Source: Streptomyces pacificus
Lineage (GTDB): Bacteria; Actinomycetota; Actinomycetes; Streptomycetales; Streptomycetaceae
Length of the DNA stretch: 64,000 bases
Assembly: GCF_011766325.1 (NCBI RefSeq)
Contig: NZ_BLLG01000023.1
Span: 1-64,000 of the forward strand
Direction of reading: 5' to 3'
Notes under the pieces: generated by a model
What the model was told of the DNA's origin: nothing
What the model saw: the letters and a program-made list of their open reading frames with translations, nothing else
The model's database searches: none
Shown here: piece by piece, positions 32,164 to 41,242 of the stretch
How positions within the stretch are numbered: the stretch's first letter is position 1
Layout: every line of letters starts with the position of its first letter
Made by a program: the position numbers and the translations under genes

Positions 32164-33804
32164 TCAGCCGTGCAGGGCCGCTGCCACCACGGACCGCGCC
32201 TCCTCCTGCACCCGGGCCAGATGCCCGGACCCGAGGAACGACTCGGCGTACACCTTGTAGACGTCCTCCGTGCCCGAGGGACGCGCCGCGAACCAGGCGT
32301 TGGCCGTGGTCACCTTGATGCCCCCGATGGGTGCGCCGTTGCCCGGCGCATGGGTGAGCACGGCGGTGATCGGCTCACCGGCCAGGGTGTCTGCGGACAC
32401 CTGCCCGGGAGAGAGCCGGCTCAGCACGGCCTTCTCCTCACGGGTGGCCGGAGCATCGACCCGGGCGTAGGCCGGTGCGCCGAACCGCTCGGTGAGCGAG
32501 GCGTAGTGGCGGCTCGGCGAGACCCCCGTCACGGCCAGCATCTCGGACGCGAGCAGGGCGAGGACGATGCCGTCCTTGTCGGTCGTCCACACCGAGCCGT
32601 CCCTGCGGAGGAACGAGGCGCCGGCGGACTCCTCGCCGCCGAAACCGAGCGAGCCGTCCAGCAGTCCGTCCACGAACCACTTGAAGCCGACCGGCACTTC
32701 GCGGATCTCGCGGTCCAGGTCGGCGGCCACCCGGTCGATCATGCCGGACGACACCAGCGTCTTGCCGACCGCCGCTCCGGCCGGCCACCGGGGGCGATGG
32801 CGGAAGAGATAGGAGATCGCGGCGGACAGGTAGTGGTTGGGGTTCATGAGCCCGCCGTCCGGGGTGACGATGCCGTGCCGGTCGGCGTCCGCGTCGTTGC
32901 CCGTGGCGACCTGGAACAGCTCGCGCTGCCCGATCAGCGACGCCATCGCGTGCGGGGAGGAGCAGTCCATCCGGATCCTGCCGTCCCAGTCCAGCGTCAT
33001 AAACCGCCAGGCCGGGTCGGTGAGCGGGTTGACGACGGTCAGATCGAGGCGGTGCTGCTCGGCGATCCGGCCCCAGTACGCGACGGACGCCCCGCCGAGC
33101 GGATCGGCCCCGATGCGCACACCGGCGGCGCGCACCGCGTCGAGGTCGAGCACCGACGGCAGGTCGGACACATACGAGCCCAGGAAGTCGTACCGGCCGG
33201 TCGTCGCGGCGGCGAGCGCCCGCGCCCAGGGGATCCTCCGTACGTCCTTCAGCCCGCCGGTGATGATCTCGTTGGCGCGCTCCTCGATCCAGCCGGTCGC
33301 CTCCGAGCCGGCGGGCCCGCCGTTCGGCGGGTTGTACTTGAAGCCCCCGTCCGACGGCGGGTTGTGCGAGGGCGTGACCACCACGCCGTCGGCCAGGCCG
33401 GAGCCGCGACCGCGGTTGTGGGCCAGGACGGCGTGCGAGACGGCCGGCGTGGGGGTGTAGCCGTCGGCCTCGTCGATCAGCACGGTGACCCCGTTGGCGG
33501 CGAACACCTCCACCGCCGTCACCTTCGCGGGTTCCGACAGCGCATGGGTGTCGGCACCGAGGAAGAGCGGTCCGCCGACGCCCTGCCCGCTCCGGTACTC
33601 GCAGATCGCCTGGCTGGTCGCGGCGATGTGGTCCTCGTTGAAGGCCGTGGCCAGGGATGATCCGCGGTGTCCCGAGGTGCCGAAGGCGACCCGCTGGCCG
33701 GGGTCCGCCGGATCGGGGTGCAGGGCGTAGTACGCCGTCACCAGCCGGGGTACGTCGATCAGGTCCTCCGGCCGCGCCGGCTGTCCCGCGCGCTCGTTCG
33801 GCAT
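32164..33804 (-). CDS. pgm: Phosphoglucomutase (alpha-D-glucose phosphate-specific)
   Basis: 546 residues, the usual length for this bacterial Pgm. It interconverts glucose-1-phosphate and glucose-6-phosphate, linking glycogen, trehalose and nucleotide-sugar synthesis to glycolysis. Signatures: FGTSGHRG (~40), the phosphoserine loop TPSHNPPSDGG, the Mg-binding loop NDADADRHG, the sugar-binding loop FGGEESAG, and phosphate-binding RPSGTEDVYK near the C-terminus. I chose ATG 33802-33804, preceded by AAGGAGTGGACGG. The frame stays open upstream to 34869 but that region is antisense to the YciO gene and not credible. Monocistronic, divergent from the YciO gene. Confidence 0.96.
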   Translation of the reverse strand: MPNERAGQPARPEDLIDVPRLVTAYYALHPDPADPGQRVAFGTSGHRGSSLATAFNEDHIAATSQAICEYRSGQGVGGPLFLGADTHALSEPAKVTAVEVFAANGVTVLIDEADGYTPTPAVSHAVLAHNRGRGSGLADGVVVTPSHNPPSDGGFKYNPPNGGPAGSEATGWIEERANEIITGGLKDVRRIPWARALAAATTGRYDFLGSYVSDLPSVLDLDAVRAAGVRIGADPLGGASVAYWGRIAEQHRLDLTVVNPLTDPAWRFMTLDWDGRIRMDCSSPHAMASLIGQRELFQVATGNDADADRHGIVTPDGGLMNPNHYLSAAISYLFRHRPRWPAGAAVGKTLVSSGMIDRVAADLDREIREVPVGFKWFVDGLLDGSLGFGGEESAGASFLRRDGSVWTTDKDGIVLALLASEMLAVTGVSPSRHYASLTERFGAPAYARVDAPATREEKAVLSRLSPGQVSADTLAGEPITAVLTHAPGNGAPIGGIKVTTANAWFAARPSGTEDVYKVYAESFLGSGHLARVQEEARSVVAAALHG

Positions 33805-34110
33805 CCGTCCACTCCTTGGCATCGGTCGGGTGCGATCAGGGTAGGCGCCATGATCGCTCGTCGGTATCCGTTCGTCCGGTTGCCCCCCGCGCTCACCTGC
33901 CGGTGGGCGCCCCCCACCCGGCATGCCCGGCAGGCCCGCGCGTACGCCTCCCCGTTCGCGATGACCCGGAACCCGGCCCGTCCCCCCCTGTGCCGTCCCC
34001 CCTGCGCCGTCCCCCTGCGCCGGCCGTCTGCGCCGCCGTGCCGTCCCCACCGTCCCCGCCCGGGATCTGCCCGGGCCGTCTCCGCCCGGCCCGGGACAGC
34101 CCTGATCACC
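33805..34110. other. Divergent intergenic region, pgm / YciO-type gene
   Basis: About 300 bases. C-rich plus-strand repeats of CCGTCCCCCCTG type occur at ~33978-34020. The promoters of both genes should be here. Confidence 0.45.
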
Positions 34111-34116
34111 TACACT
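34111..34116 (+). promoter_or_regulatory. -10 element TACACT; possible leaderless mRNA
   Basis: TACACT ends 6 bases before the ATG at 34123 and no ribosome site is seen, so transcription would start at or near the initiation codon. No -35 hexamer is clear. Confidence 0.45.
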
Positions 34117-34122
34117 CGCCGG

Positions 34123-34743
34123 ATGGCGAAGTACTTCGATGTCCATCCCGACAACCCGCAGCGCCGCACTGTCAGCACCGTGGCCGACACTCTTCGGTCC
34201 GACGGGCTGGTCGTGTACCCGACGGACTCCTGTTTCGCTCTGGGCTGCCGCCTCGGCAGCCGGGACGGCATCGACCGGATCCGCTCGATCCGCAACCTCG
34301 ACGACCGGCACCACTTCACGCTCGTGTGCCGGGACTTCGCCCAGCTCGGCCAGTTCGTGCACGTCGACAAGGACGTCTTCCGCGCGGTCAAGGCGGCCAC
34401 CCCGGGCAGCTACACGTTCATCCTGCCGGCGACCAGGGAGGTCCCGCGCCGGCTGCTGCACCCCAGGAAGAAGACGGTGGGCGTGCGCATCCCCGACCAT
34501 GTCGTCGCGCAGGCACTGGTCGAGGAACTCGGCGAACCGCTGCTCTCCAGCACCCTTCTCCTGCCCGGCGAGGACGAGCCCATGACCCAGGGCTGGGAGA
34601 TCAAGGAGCGGCTCGACCACGTGGTGGACGCCGTGGTCGACTCGGGCGACTGCGGGACCGAGCCGACCACCGTCATCGACTTCTCCGGTGGTGAACCGGA
34701 GATCGTCCGCCGGGGCGCCGGCGACACCGCGCGGTTCGCGTAG
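34123..34743 (+). CDS. YciO/Sua5/YrdC-family protein
   Basis: 206 residues, single YrdC-like domain: VVYPTDSCFALGCRLGSRDGIDRIRSIRNLDDRHHFTLVCRDFAQL (~30-75), TFILPATREVPRRLL, and KKTVGVRIPDH (~120). The YrdC fold binds RNA and nucleotides; TsaC/Sua5 members make threonylcarbamoyl-AMP for t6A tRNA modification. The short length without a Sua5 domain and the overall pattern place it nearer YciO, whose activity is weaker or different. An acidic C-terminal part (~165-206) follows. Appears monocistronic and possibly leaderless. Confidence 0.85.
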   Translation: MAKYFDVHPDNPQRRTVSTVADTLRSDGLVVYPTDSCFALGCRLGSRDGIDRIRSIRNLDDRHHFTLVCRDFAQLGQFVHVDKDVFRAVKAATPGSYTFILPATREVPRRLLHPRKKTVGVRIPDHVVAQALVEELGEPLLSSTLLLPGEDEPMTQGWEIKERLDHVVDAVVDSGDCGTEPTTVIDFSGGEPEIVRRGAGDTARFA

Positions 34744-34881
34744 CCGCGGGCGCGCGAGCGTACCCCGGAGCGGCAGCCGGGCCCCGGCGGCCGCCCCGGC
34801 CGAACGCCGCTTCGGGCTGTGCCCCCGCCCGGGCGGCTCGGCGTTCCGCGGTTCCGGCGCGGTCCGCACACCGCCCCGGAA

Positions 34882-34919
34882 CCGGGGCCGGCCGGATCAG
34901 CCGCTCCGGCCGGCCCCGG
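34882..34919. terminator. Perfect 14-bp hairpin between convergent genes
   Basis: Arms 34882-34895 and 34906-34919, loop of 10. Located between the YciO gene (ends 34743) and the M19-like gene (ends 34943), so likely bidirectional. Confidence 0.85.
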
Positions 34920-34942
34920 CCACCGGCCCGCTCCGGGGCGGC

Positions 34943-37009
34943 TCAGCTGCCGTAGACGCCGACCTCGTACAGGGAGTAACCCCACGTGGTGCCGCGTTCC
35001 AGTCCCTGGATCCGCACATGGCGGGCCGTCGTCCCGTCGAACCGGGCCGTGTCCAGGCCGCCGTCACCGGCCGTCGTGGACCACACTTGACGCCAGTTCG
35101 TGCCGTCCGACGACACCTCGACGCGGTAGGCCTTCGCATAGGCGCGCTCCCACTCCAGGGTGACCCGTGCGACCAGGGACGGTGCGCCGAGATCGATCCG
35201 GAGCCACTGGCTGTCGCTCCAGCCGCTCGCCCAGCGCGTATGCGCCTTCCCGTCGACGGCCCTGCCGGGAGCGTAGCTCGTGAACAGGCTCCACTCCGAT
35301 GAACTGGCGGAGGCCGCCGCGCCCGCGGCGAGGTTCACCCCGGCCCGGTGCCGCTCGGACGCACCCCAGGTGCCGAGGTAGGACTCGGCGCCCTTGAAGA
35401 GGTCGTCCACCACGCCCTGTCCGCCGACGATCCTGATGTCCTCCAGCCAGTCGGGGATCAGGCCGTAGTGCGCGGCGCCGTCGGTGTTGATGTCCCAGGT
35501 GCGCTCGCCGGTGGTCTGCCGGTCGAGGACGGAACCGCCGTCTGCGCTGCGGAAGGGGTAGCGCACCGGGTCGGGGGTGTCGGCGCCCCGCGGCCCCGGC
35601 CAGCCGCCGACCCCGTTCATGTCGCTGCCGTAGCCGTATCCGACGCCGTACTTCTCGCGCAGTGCGTCCGTGCGCTCGGCCTCGTCGCTGAAGCGCTCGG
35701 AGCCGTGCATGTACTGGGCGACGAACCCGCCGAGCCGGTACACCCGCTCGGTCCAGTCCATGTCCATCCAGCTGTGCGAGGAGATCACGCCGGGGTACGA
35801 CGCGGCCTCCAGGATGTCGAAGGCCCGGCCGGCGGCCTTGACGCTCATATGGTCGATCTCGAGCATCATCTTGCGCTCCATCATGCCGCGCAGGGCGTAC
35901 TCGCCCAGTTCGGTGAGCCCCCGGGTGTTGCACTGCGCGTCCGCGGCGTACGACGGGACCTTCACGCCCGAAGGGAGCTCCTTCTCGGCGGCGGGGGCGG
36001 CGGCGAGGCCGATGGGGTTGTCGCGCTGCGGCCCGGTGCACTTCTCCGTCTTCCAGAAGGTGCCGGTGGACAGGAACTGGCCGACGTTGATCGCGGTGCC
36101 CTGCGTGCCCGAGTCGAAACGGACCCCGCACAGCGCGTTGTCGAACTTGTGGCAGAGGAACATGCTCCGCACACCGAGTTCGTGGAGTTCGTCGAGACCG
36201 CGGTCGATGTCGTCCTTCCCGCACTGCGGGATGTCCAGGATCTGCCTGCAGCCGAACGGCTCGGAGGTCTCCACGCCGAGGACCACGGCCAGTCTGCCCT
36301 GCTCGATCACCTGCCGGGCCTGCGCGGAGTCGGTGACGATCCGGAAGAAGCCCTTGCCGGGTCCGCCGTAGATCCCGTCGATGTACGCCTGCATCGCGTA
36401 CGTCTTGCGCGCCTGCAGGCGGATGGAGGTCATCTCGTCGCAGCCCCGGTCCTTGAAGAAGTACACCGAGCAGATGACACCGTTGGTGACCAGGTCGTTG
36501 ACGAGGACGCGCTGCCCGCCGCGCCAGGCCCGCTCGATCCAGGCGTAGTAGTTCTGCTGGTGGGTGACCGAGTCATGGGCCGGCCAGTCCTTGAACGTCG
36601 GCCAGCCGTCGGGGTCGTGGCGTCCGTCGCCGCCCTTGGTGATGAAGTCGAACACCGCGAGGGAGCCGTCGGGGTAGTGCTCCGGGCAGTCCTTGAGGGC
36701 ATCGGCGATGCCCTGCTCGGAGAAGGCCCTTCCGCAGATGAGCCGTCCGCCGAACGCCTCGTTCGACATGATGTGGTTGTGCGCGTCCACAAAGCCGCGC
36801 ACCTTTCCGTCCGGGCCGGTGCCCTGGAAGGGCTCGCCCGAGACGTCGATCCGGGAGTCGGGTACGGGCCGGGCGTCGGGGACCCACCACCCGGACTCCG
36901 CGGAGGACCCGGGAGCGGTGCCGAGCACCAGGGCCAGCGCGGTGAGGAGCAGTGCCGCCACCGCGAGGGGGCCGCGGCGGCGGCGCGAGCGCCGTGTCAT
37001 CGTCATCAT
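34943..37009 (-). CDS. Secreted M19-like dipeptidase/amidohydrolase with C-terminal discoidin (F5/8 type C) domain
   Basis: 688 residues from ATG 37007-37009. Twin-Arg-poor but basic N-terminus (MTRRSRRRRGP) and hydrophobic core to ~38 form a signal peptide. Residues ~65-540 are amidohydrolase-like: RGFVDAHNHIMSNEAFGG (first HxH), LGVETSEPF, then LEIDHMSVKAAGRAFDIL and GVISSHSW, which correspond to membrane dipeptidase (M19) motifs. The last ~135 residues (from ~555) are a discoidin-type carbohydrate-binding domain (AVDGKAHTRWASGWSDSQWLRIDLGAP). It is probably an extracellular zinc hydrolase that targets a glycan-bearing surface. Several cysteines (CGRAF, DRGCDE, PQCGKDD, CTGPQ) suggest disulfides. 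A TTGACT hexamer on the minus strand (37132-37137) may be its -35. Confidence 0.85.
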   Translation of the reverse strand: MMTMTRRSRRRRGPLAVAALLLTALALVLGTAPGSSAESGWWVPDARPVPDSRIDVSGEPFQGTGPDGKVRGFVDAHNHIMSNEAFGGRLICGRAFSEQGIADALKDCPEHYPDGSLAVFDFITKGGDGRHDPDGWPTFKDWPAHDSVTHQQNYYAWIERAWRGGQRVLVNDLVTNGVICSVYFFKDRGCDEMTSIRLQARKTYAMQAYIDGIYGGPGKGFFRIVTDSAQARQVIEQGRLAVVLGVETSEPFGCRQILDIPQCGKDDIDRGLDELHELGVRSMFLCHKFDNALCGVRFDSGTQGTAINVGQFLSTGTFWKTEKCTGPQRDNPIGLAAAPAAEKELPSGVKVPSYAADAQCNTRGLTELGEYALRGMMERKMMLEIDHMSVKAAGRAFDILEAASYPGVISSHSWMDMDWTERVYRLGGFVAQYMHGSERFSDEAERTDALREKYGVGYGYGSDMNGVGGWPGPRGADTPDPVRYPFRSADGGSVLDRQTTGERTWDINTDGAAHYGLIPDWLEDIRIVGGQGVVDDLFKGAESYLGTWGASERHRAGVNLAAGAAASASSSEWSLFTSYAPGRAVDGKAHTRWASGWSDSQWLRIDLGAPSLVARVTLEWERAYAKAYRVEVSSDGTNWRQVWSTTAGDGGLDTARFDGTTARHVRIQGLERGTTWGYSLYEVGVYGS

Positions 37010-37402
37010 CCAAGCCTTCGCCGAGCGGGAGGGGGCCGGGTCCGTCCGGGGCGGGGACCTTCCCGGAGATCCCCCACTTATGTCATGACCAGTACAAGCG
37101 GTGCGATGAGGGTCGCGACTGCTGCACAAAGAGTCAATAGCCGGAGGCGAGCGAACTGCTGCCCCCACCGCCCGGCCGATCGGGCCGCGCCCGGGCCGGG
37201 GTGATGGGCGCGAATCCCGCGGCCGGGGGCCGGGCCTGCCCTTCGCTGCCGTGCGATCTAGACTGTTCGGCAGCGCACCGCACCGCACCGCGCCGCGCCG
37301 TTCGCCACCGCGCCGCCGAACCCGCTGCGGACCTGCCCGCGGTTCGCCGCCTGCGGGCCGGAGGCGGCGACGCTCCGCCGAATCCCGCCGCCAGGAGACG
37401 CC
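37010..37402. other. Divergent intergenic region, M19-like / PLD gene
   Basis: About 390 bases. It contains a minus-strand TTGACT (37132-37137); an inverted repeat GCTGCCG/CGGCAGC (37245-37251, 37268-37274) with a 16-base loop containing TCTAGA; and a short GCACC tandem repeat (~37274-37290). Confidence 0.5.
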
Positions 37403-38695
37403 GTGACCCCCGATGACGCCGTACGTCCGGCCGCCGACCCGGCCGGAGCCGCGGCTCCGGCCACCGGTCACACCGCGTCCGCAGGCCCGGCCGCGTCCGC
37501 ACGCCCGGCGTCGGCGACCCCTCCGGCGCCGGCTTCCGCGACAGCCGCGGCGCAGCGGCTGCGCCGCAGACTCGAGCGACTGATCGGTGTGCCGGCGACC
37601 GAGGGCAACGAGCTGGTGCCACTGCGCAACGGGGACGAGATCTTCCCCGCCATGCTGGACGCGATCCGGTCGGCGGAGCGCACCGTCGACCTGATGACGT
37701 TCGTCTACTGGCGCGGGCAGATCGCCCGCGACTTCGCGGGCGCACTCGCCGACCGGGCACGTGCCGGCGTACGGGTACGGCTGCTGCTCGACGGCTTCGG
37801 GGCGAAGGAGATCGAACAGGACCTCCTGGACGCCATGGACGGCGCGGGCGTGCAGATCGCCTGGTTCCGCAAGCCCGTGTGGCTGTCCCCCTTCAAGCAG
37901 AACCACCGCTGCCACCGCAAAGCCCTGGTCGTGGACGAGCGCATCGCCTTCACCGGCGGCGTGGGCATCGCCCAGGAGTGGTGCGGAGACGCCCGCGACC
38001 CGGGGGAGTGGCGCGACACCCATGTCCGGGTCCGGGGCCCCGCGGTGGACGGGGTCGCGGCGGCGTTCGCCCAGAACTGGGCCGAGTGCCATGACGAGCT
38101 GTACGACGAGCACGACCGGTTCGCCGAGCAGCCCCGGTGCGGCGACTCCGTGGTGCAGGTGGTCCGCGGCTCAGCGAACATCGGATGGCAGGACATGCAG
38201 ACGCTGATCCGGGTCATGCTGACCTCCGCCGAGCGGCGCTTCCGCCTGGCGACCGCCTACTTCGCGCCCGACGCGTTCTTCGTCGACCTGCTGTGCCGGA
38301 CCGCGCGCCGCGGCGTGCGGGTGGAGATCCTGCTGCCCGGCCCGCACACCGACAAGCGGGTCTGCCTGCTGGCGGGACAGCACCACTACGCGACGCTGCT
38401 CGACGCGGGTGTGAGCATCCGGCAGTACCAGCCCACCATGATGCACGCCAAGATCATCACAGTGGACTCGGTGGCGTCCCTCATCGGGTCCAGCAACTTC
38501 AACCGGCGCTCGATGGACCACGACGAGGAGATCATGCTCGCCGTCCTCGACGAGTCCTTCACCGCGGCGCTCGACGCGCACTTCGACGAGGACAGCGAGC
38601 GCAGCGCGGACATCGACCCTGCCCGCTGGAACCGGCGTGCGGCCGTCCAGCGGGTCAGGGAGGCGTCGGTCGCCCCGATCCGGCGATTCCTGTAG
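37403..38695 (+). CDS. Phospholipase D-type protein (cardiolipin synthase-like)
   Basis: 430 residues, GTG start with CAGGAGACGCC upstream. After an Ala/Pro-rich N-terminus (~1-50) come two PLD domains. HKD motif 1 is HRKALVVDERIAFTGG (~170-185) and motif 2 is MHAKIITVDSVASLIGSSNFNRRS (~347-370), each HxK(x)4D. Cardiolipin synthases of this class transfer a phosphatidyl group between phosphatidylglycerols. No N-terminal membrane helices are present, so a soluble or peripherally bound phospholipase is also possible. Monocistronic, followed by a hairpin. Confidence 0.88.
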   Translation: MTPDDAVRPAADPAGAAAPATGHTASAGPAASARPASATPPAPASATAAAQRLRRRLERLIGVPATEGNELVPLRNGDEIFPAMLDAIRSAERTVDLMTFVYWRGQIARDFAGALADRARAGVRVRLLLDGFGAKEIEQDLLDAMDGAGVQIAWFRKPVWLSPFKQNHRCHRKALVVDERIAFTGGVGIAQEWCGDARDPGEWRDTHVRVRGPAVDGVAAAFAQNWAECHDELYDEHDRFAEQPRCGDSVVQVVRGSANIGWQDMQTLIRVMLTSAERRFRLATAYFAPDAFFVDLLCRTARRGVRVEILLPGPHTDKRVCLLAGQHHYATLLDAGVSIRQYQPTMMHAKIITVDSVASLIGSSNFNRRSMDHDEEIMLAVLDESFTAALDAHFDEDSERSADIDPARWNRRAAVQRVREASVAPIRRFL

Positions 38696-38716
38696 CGCGG
38701 GGGCGTGCCCGGTTGC

Positions 38717-38766
38717 GGGTGTGCCGTCCGGTCGCCCGCCTGCCCTGCTCCGCGTACGGCACACCC
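38717..38766 (+). terminator. 11-bp hairpin after the PLD gene
   Basis: Arms GGGTGTGCCGT (38717-38727) and ACGGCACACCC (38756-38766), perfect, with a 28-base loop that may fold further. Confidence 0.65.
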
Positions 38767-38768
38767 CT

Positions 38769-38797
38769 CCGCCCGCCGCGGGTGCCCCGGCGGGCGG
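38769..38797 (-). terminator. 10-bp hairpin after the DUF5709 gene
   Basis: Arms CCGCCCGCCG (38769-38778) and CGGCGGGCGG (38788-38797), loop of 9, just beyond the DUF5709 stop. With the preceding hairpin it forms back-to-back terminators between convergent genes. Confidence 0.75.
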
Positions 38798-38805
38798 CCT
38801 TCCCG

Positions 38806-39291
38806 TCACCCCCCGGTGCCCGGCGGCTCGCCGAGGTCCTCCTCGACGACGATGTGCACCGCCGCCTCCTCGGCTCCGGCGGCACCCGCGTCGATGCCCA
38901 CATCGCTGGCGAGGAGCTGCTTCTCCGTGTCCGGGCGGGCACCCTCGTCGGGTGCCACCAGCCGCCCGGCCCGCACGCTCCCGACCTCGTCGTCGATCGG
39001 CTCGCCCTCCCCGCCGGGCAGGTCTCCGATGCCGTCCCAGTCGTCCGCCGCGACATCGGGAAGTTCCCCCGCGAGCCGCTGGTCGAGCGTCTCGCCCTCG
39101 CGCTGCTCGGCCGCCGTCGTCCCCACCCTGTTCACGCCGAGCGGCCGCTCCGGCGGAGAGTAGCCCTGGTCGAGTATCTGGTCGTAGTCCGGCTCGTCCA
39201 GGGCGTCCTCGAGGTCCAGATGGGCCGCGTCCCCCTGCTCCTCGTGGGAGCCGGTGGGCTGGTAGACGGCATCCGCCATGCTGTCGCTCAT
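38806..39291 (-). CDS. DUF5709 domain protein
   Basis: 161 residues, very acidic. Contains the family pattern LEDALDEPDYDQILDQGYSPPERPLGVNRVGTTAAEQREGETLDQRLAGELPD (~27-80), then a low-complexity acidic/Gly tail ending in VVEEDLGEPPGTGG. DUF5709 proteins are common, soluble and of unknown function in Streptomyces. Start ATG 39289-39291 was chosen; an in-frame GTG 18 bases upstream (MSEKTI) is a reasonable alternative. Monocistronic, divergent from gap. Confidence 0.85.
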   Translation of the reverse strand: MSDSMADAVYQPTGSHEEQGDAAHLDLEDALDEPDYDQILDQGYSPPERPLGVNRVGTTAAEQREGETLDQRLAGELPDVAADDWDGIGDLPGGEGEPIDDEVGSVRAGRLVAPDEGARPDTEKQLLASDVGIDAGAAGAEEAAVHIVVEEDLGEPPGTGG

Positions 39292-39670
39292 GATCGTCTT
39301 CTCGCTCACCGGAGCTCCGATCTGCGGAGGGCCTCGCGTCCCGGTCGGAGCGCCTCTCCTGGTTCGCGGCCCGGTGGCCTGCCCGAGCCGTCGGTGACGC
39401 GATCTTGGCGGGCACCGCTCGCCTTGCCGGGCCCGCACGGTTCCCGTGCAGCCCCGTGCCCCTGCTTCCCAGCTTAGTGCCGGGGCCGGAAGGGTTCACC
39501 GGCACGCGGCGCCCGGCGCCCGCGCGCTCTGCCCGGACCGCTCGCCCCGGCCACCGGTCCCGCCGGCCCCCGCTGCGCCTTCCCGTCCCGCCGTCCAGCC
39601 GTCGCGGCGGGACGGCCGCGGCCCCGGGCACCCGACCGGGCCCCTCCGAGGGGCCGGACGACCGGCGGGT
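39292..39670. other. Divergent intergenic region, DUF5709 / gap
   Basis: About 380 bases with no convincing gene. GC-rich short repeats at ~39480-39660. Confidence 0.4.
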
Positions 39671-39676
39671 TAGCAT
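39671..39676 (+). promoter_or_regulatory. -10 element TAGCAT of gap
   Basis: Lies in a short AT-richer stretch (39669-39707), 31 bases before the GTG start, with a weak CGAAAGA ribosome site between. No -35 is clear. Confidence 0.4.
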
Positions 39677-39707
39677 ATGAGCACCGCCTAGCTCGAAAGA
39701 TAAATCT

Positions 39708-41153
39708 GTGACTGTCAATGAGGACTCGTTCACCAACTGGAAGCATCGCGAGGAGATCGCGGAGTCGATGATCCCGATCATCGGGAAGCTGCACCGCGAG
39801 CGGGACGTCACCGTCCTGCTGCATAGCCGCTCCCTGGTGAACAAGTCGGTGGTCAGCATCCTCAAGACCCATCGGTTCGCCCGCCAGATCGCCGGCGAGG
39901 AACTCTCGGTCACCGAGACGATGCCGTTCCTGGAGGCCCTCGCCGCGCTCGATCTCGGACCCTCCCAGATCGACATCGGCATGCTCGCCGCCACCCACCG
40001 GACGGACGGCCGCGGTCTCTCGGTGGAGGAGTTCACCGCGGAGGCCGTCGCGGGTGCCACCGGCGCCAACAAGATCGAGCGCCGTGAACCGCGCGACGTA
40101 GTGCTCTACGGCTTCGGCCGCATCGGCCGGCTCGTCGCCCGGCTGCTCATCGAGAAGGCCGGCTCCGGCAACGGGCTGCGGCTGCGCGCCATCGTCGTCC
40201 GCCGGGGCGGTGACCAGGACATCGTCAAGCGCGCTTCGCTGCTGCGCCGGGACTCGATCCACGGCCAGTTCCAGGGCACCATCACCGTCGACGAGGCGAA
40301 CAGCACGATCGTCGCCAACGGCAACGAGATCAAGGTCATCTACGCCGGCGACCCGTCGGAGGTCGACTACACCGCCTACGGCATCAGGGACGCCATCCTC
40401 ATCGACAACACGGGCAAGTGGCGGGACCGCGAGGGCCTGTCGACGCATCTGCGCCCCGGCATCGAGAAGGTCGTCCTGACCGCGCCGGGCAAGGGCGACG
40501 TCCCGAACATCGTGCACGGCGTCAACCACGACATGATCAAGCCGGACGAGCAGATCCTGTCCTGCGCATCCTGCACCACCAACGCCATCGTCCCGCCGCT
40601 GAAGGCCATGGCCGACGAGTACGGCGTGCTGCGCGGCCACGTGGAGACCGTCCACTCGTTCACCAACGACCAGAACCTGCTGGACAACTACCACAAGGCC
40701 GACCGCCGCGGCCGCTCCGCGCCGCTCAACATGGTCATCACCGAGACCGGCGCCGCCTCCGCCGTGGCCAAGGCGCTGCCCGACCTCAAGGCGCCGATCA
40801 CCGGCAGCTCGATCCGCGTCCCCGTCCCGGACGTCTCGATCGCGATTCTCAGCCTCAGGCTCGGCCGCGAGACCACCCGCGACGACGTGCTGGACTACCT
40901 CCGCAAGGTGTCGCTGACCTCGCCGCTCAAGCGCCAGATCGACTTCATCACCGCACCCGACGCGGTCTCCAACGACTTCATCGGCTCGCGCCACGCGTCG
41001 ATCGTCGACGCCGGGGCCACGAAGGTCGACGGCGACAGCGCGATCCTCTACCTCTGGTACGACAACGAGTTCGGCTACTCGTGCCAGGTGATCCGCGTCG
41101 TCCAGCATGTCTCCGGGGTGGAGTACCCGACCTACCCGGCGCCGATCGCCTGA
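39708..41153 (+). CDS. gap: Glyceraldehyde-3-phosphate dehydrogenase, N-terminally extended type
   Basis: 481 residues against ~335 for ordinary Gap. Residues ~1-125 are an extra helical domain (MTVNEDSFTNWKHREEIAESMIPIIGKLHRERDVTVLLHSRSLVNKS). The Rossmann fold begins at VVLYGFGRIGRLVARLLIE (~129-147). The catalytic loop SCASCTTNA has the active-site Cys (~287) and HSFTNDQNLLDN follows; the C-terminus has YLWYDNEFGYSCQVIRVVQH. It converts glyceraldehyde-3-phosphate, phosphate and NAD(P) to 1,3-bisphosphoglycerate and back. The extended form is a second Gap paralogue in many actinobacteria. Monocistronic, GTG start. Confidence 0.95.
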   Translation: MTVNEDSFTNWKHREEIAESMIPIIGKLHRERDVTVLLHSRSLVNKSVVSILKTHRFARQIAGEELSVTETMPFLEALAALDLGPSQIDIGMLAATHRTDGRGLSVEEFTAEAVAGATGANKIERREPRDVVLYGFGRIGRLVARLLIEKAGSGNGLRLRAIVVRRGGDQDIVKRASLLRRDSIHGQFQGTITVDEANSTIVANGNEIKVIYAGDPSEVDYTAYGIRDAILIDNTGKWRDREGLSTHLRPGIEKVVLTAPGKGDVPNIVHGVNHDMIKPDEQILSCASCTTNAIVPPLKAMADEYGVLRGHVETVHSFTNDQNLLDNYHKADRRGRSAPLNMVITETGAASAVAKALPDLKAPITGSSIRVPVPDVSIAILSLRLGRETTRDDVLDYLRKVSLTSPLKRQIDFITAPDAVSNDFIGSRHASIVDAGATKVDGDSAILYLWYDNEFGYSCQVIRVVQHVSGVEYPTYPAPIA

Positions 41154-41191
41154 CATCCGGCGCCGGTGGTCCGGTTCCGCCCGCCCGGTAC

Positions 41192-41208
41192 CCGGAGCCG
41201 GGCTCCGG
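41192..41208 (+). terminator. Short hairpin after gap
   Basis: CCGGAGC-CGG-GCTCCGG, perfect 7-bp stem with 3-base loop, 38 bases after the gap stop. Confidence 0.55.
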
Positions 41209-41210
41209 CG

Positions 41211-41242
41211 GTCCGAATGTCCGGATGTCCGGATGTCCGGTT
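41211..41242. repeat. Four 8-bp tandem repeats (GTCCGGAT)
   Basis: Units GTCCGAAT, GTCCGGAT, GTCCGGAT, GTCCGGTT in the gap-to-P450 intergenic region (41154-41490). That region otherwise shows nothing beyond the P450 ribosome site. Confidence 0.75.

Noticed and set aside
37010..38113. Long N-terminal extension of the M19-like reading frame
   Set aside because: The open frame continues to 38113 but has no signal peptide there and lies antisense to the PLD gene; the ATG at 37009 gives a normal secreted protein.
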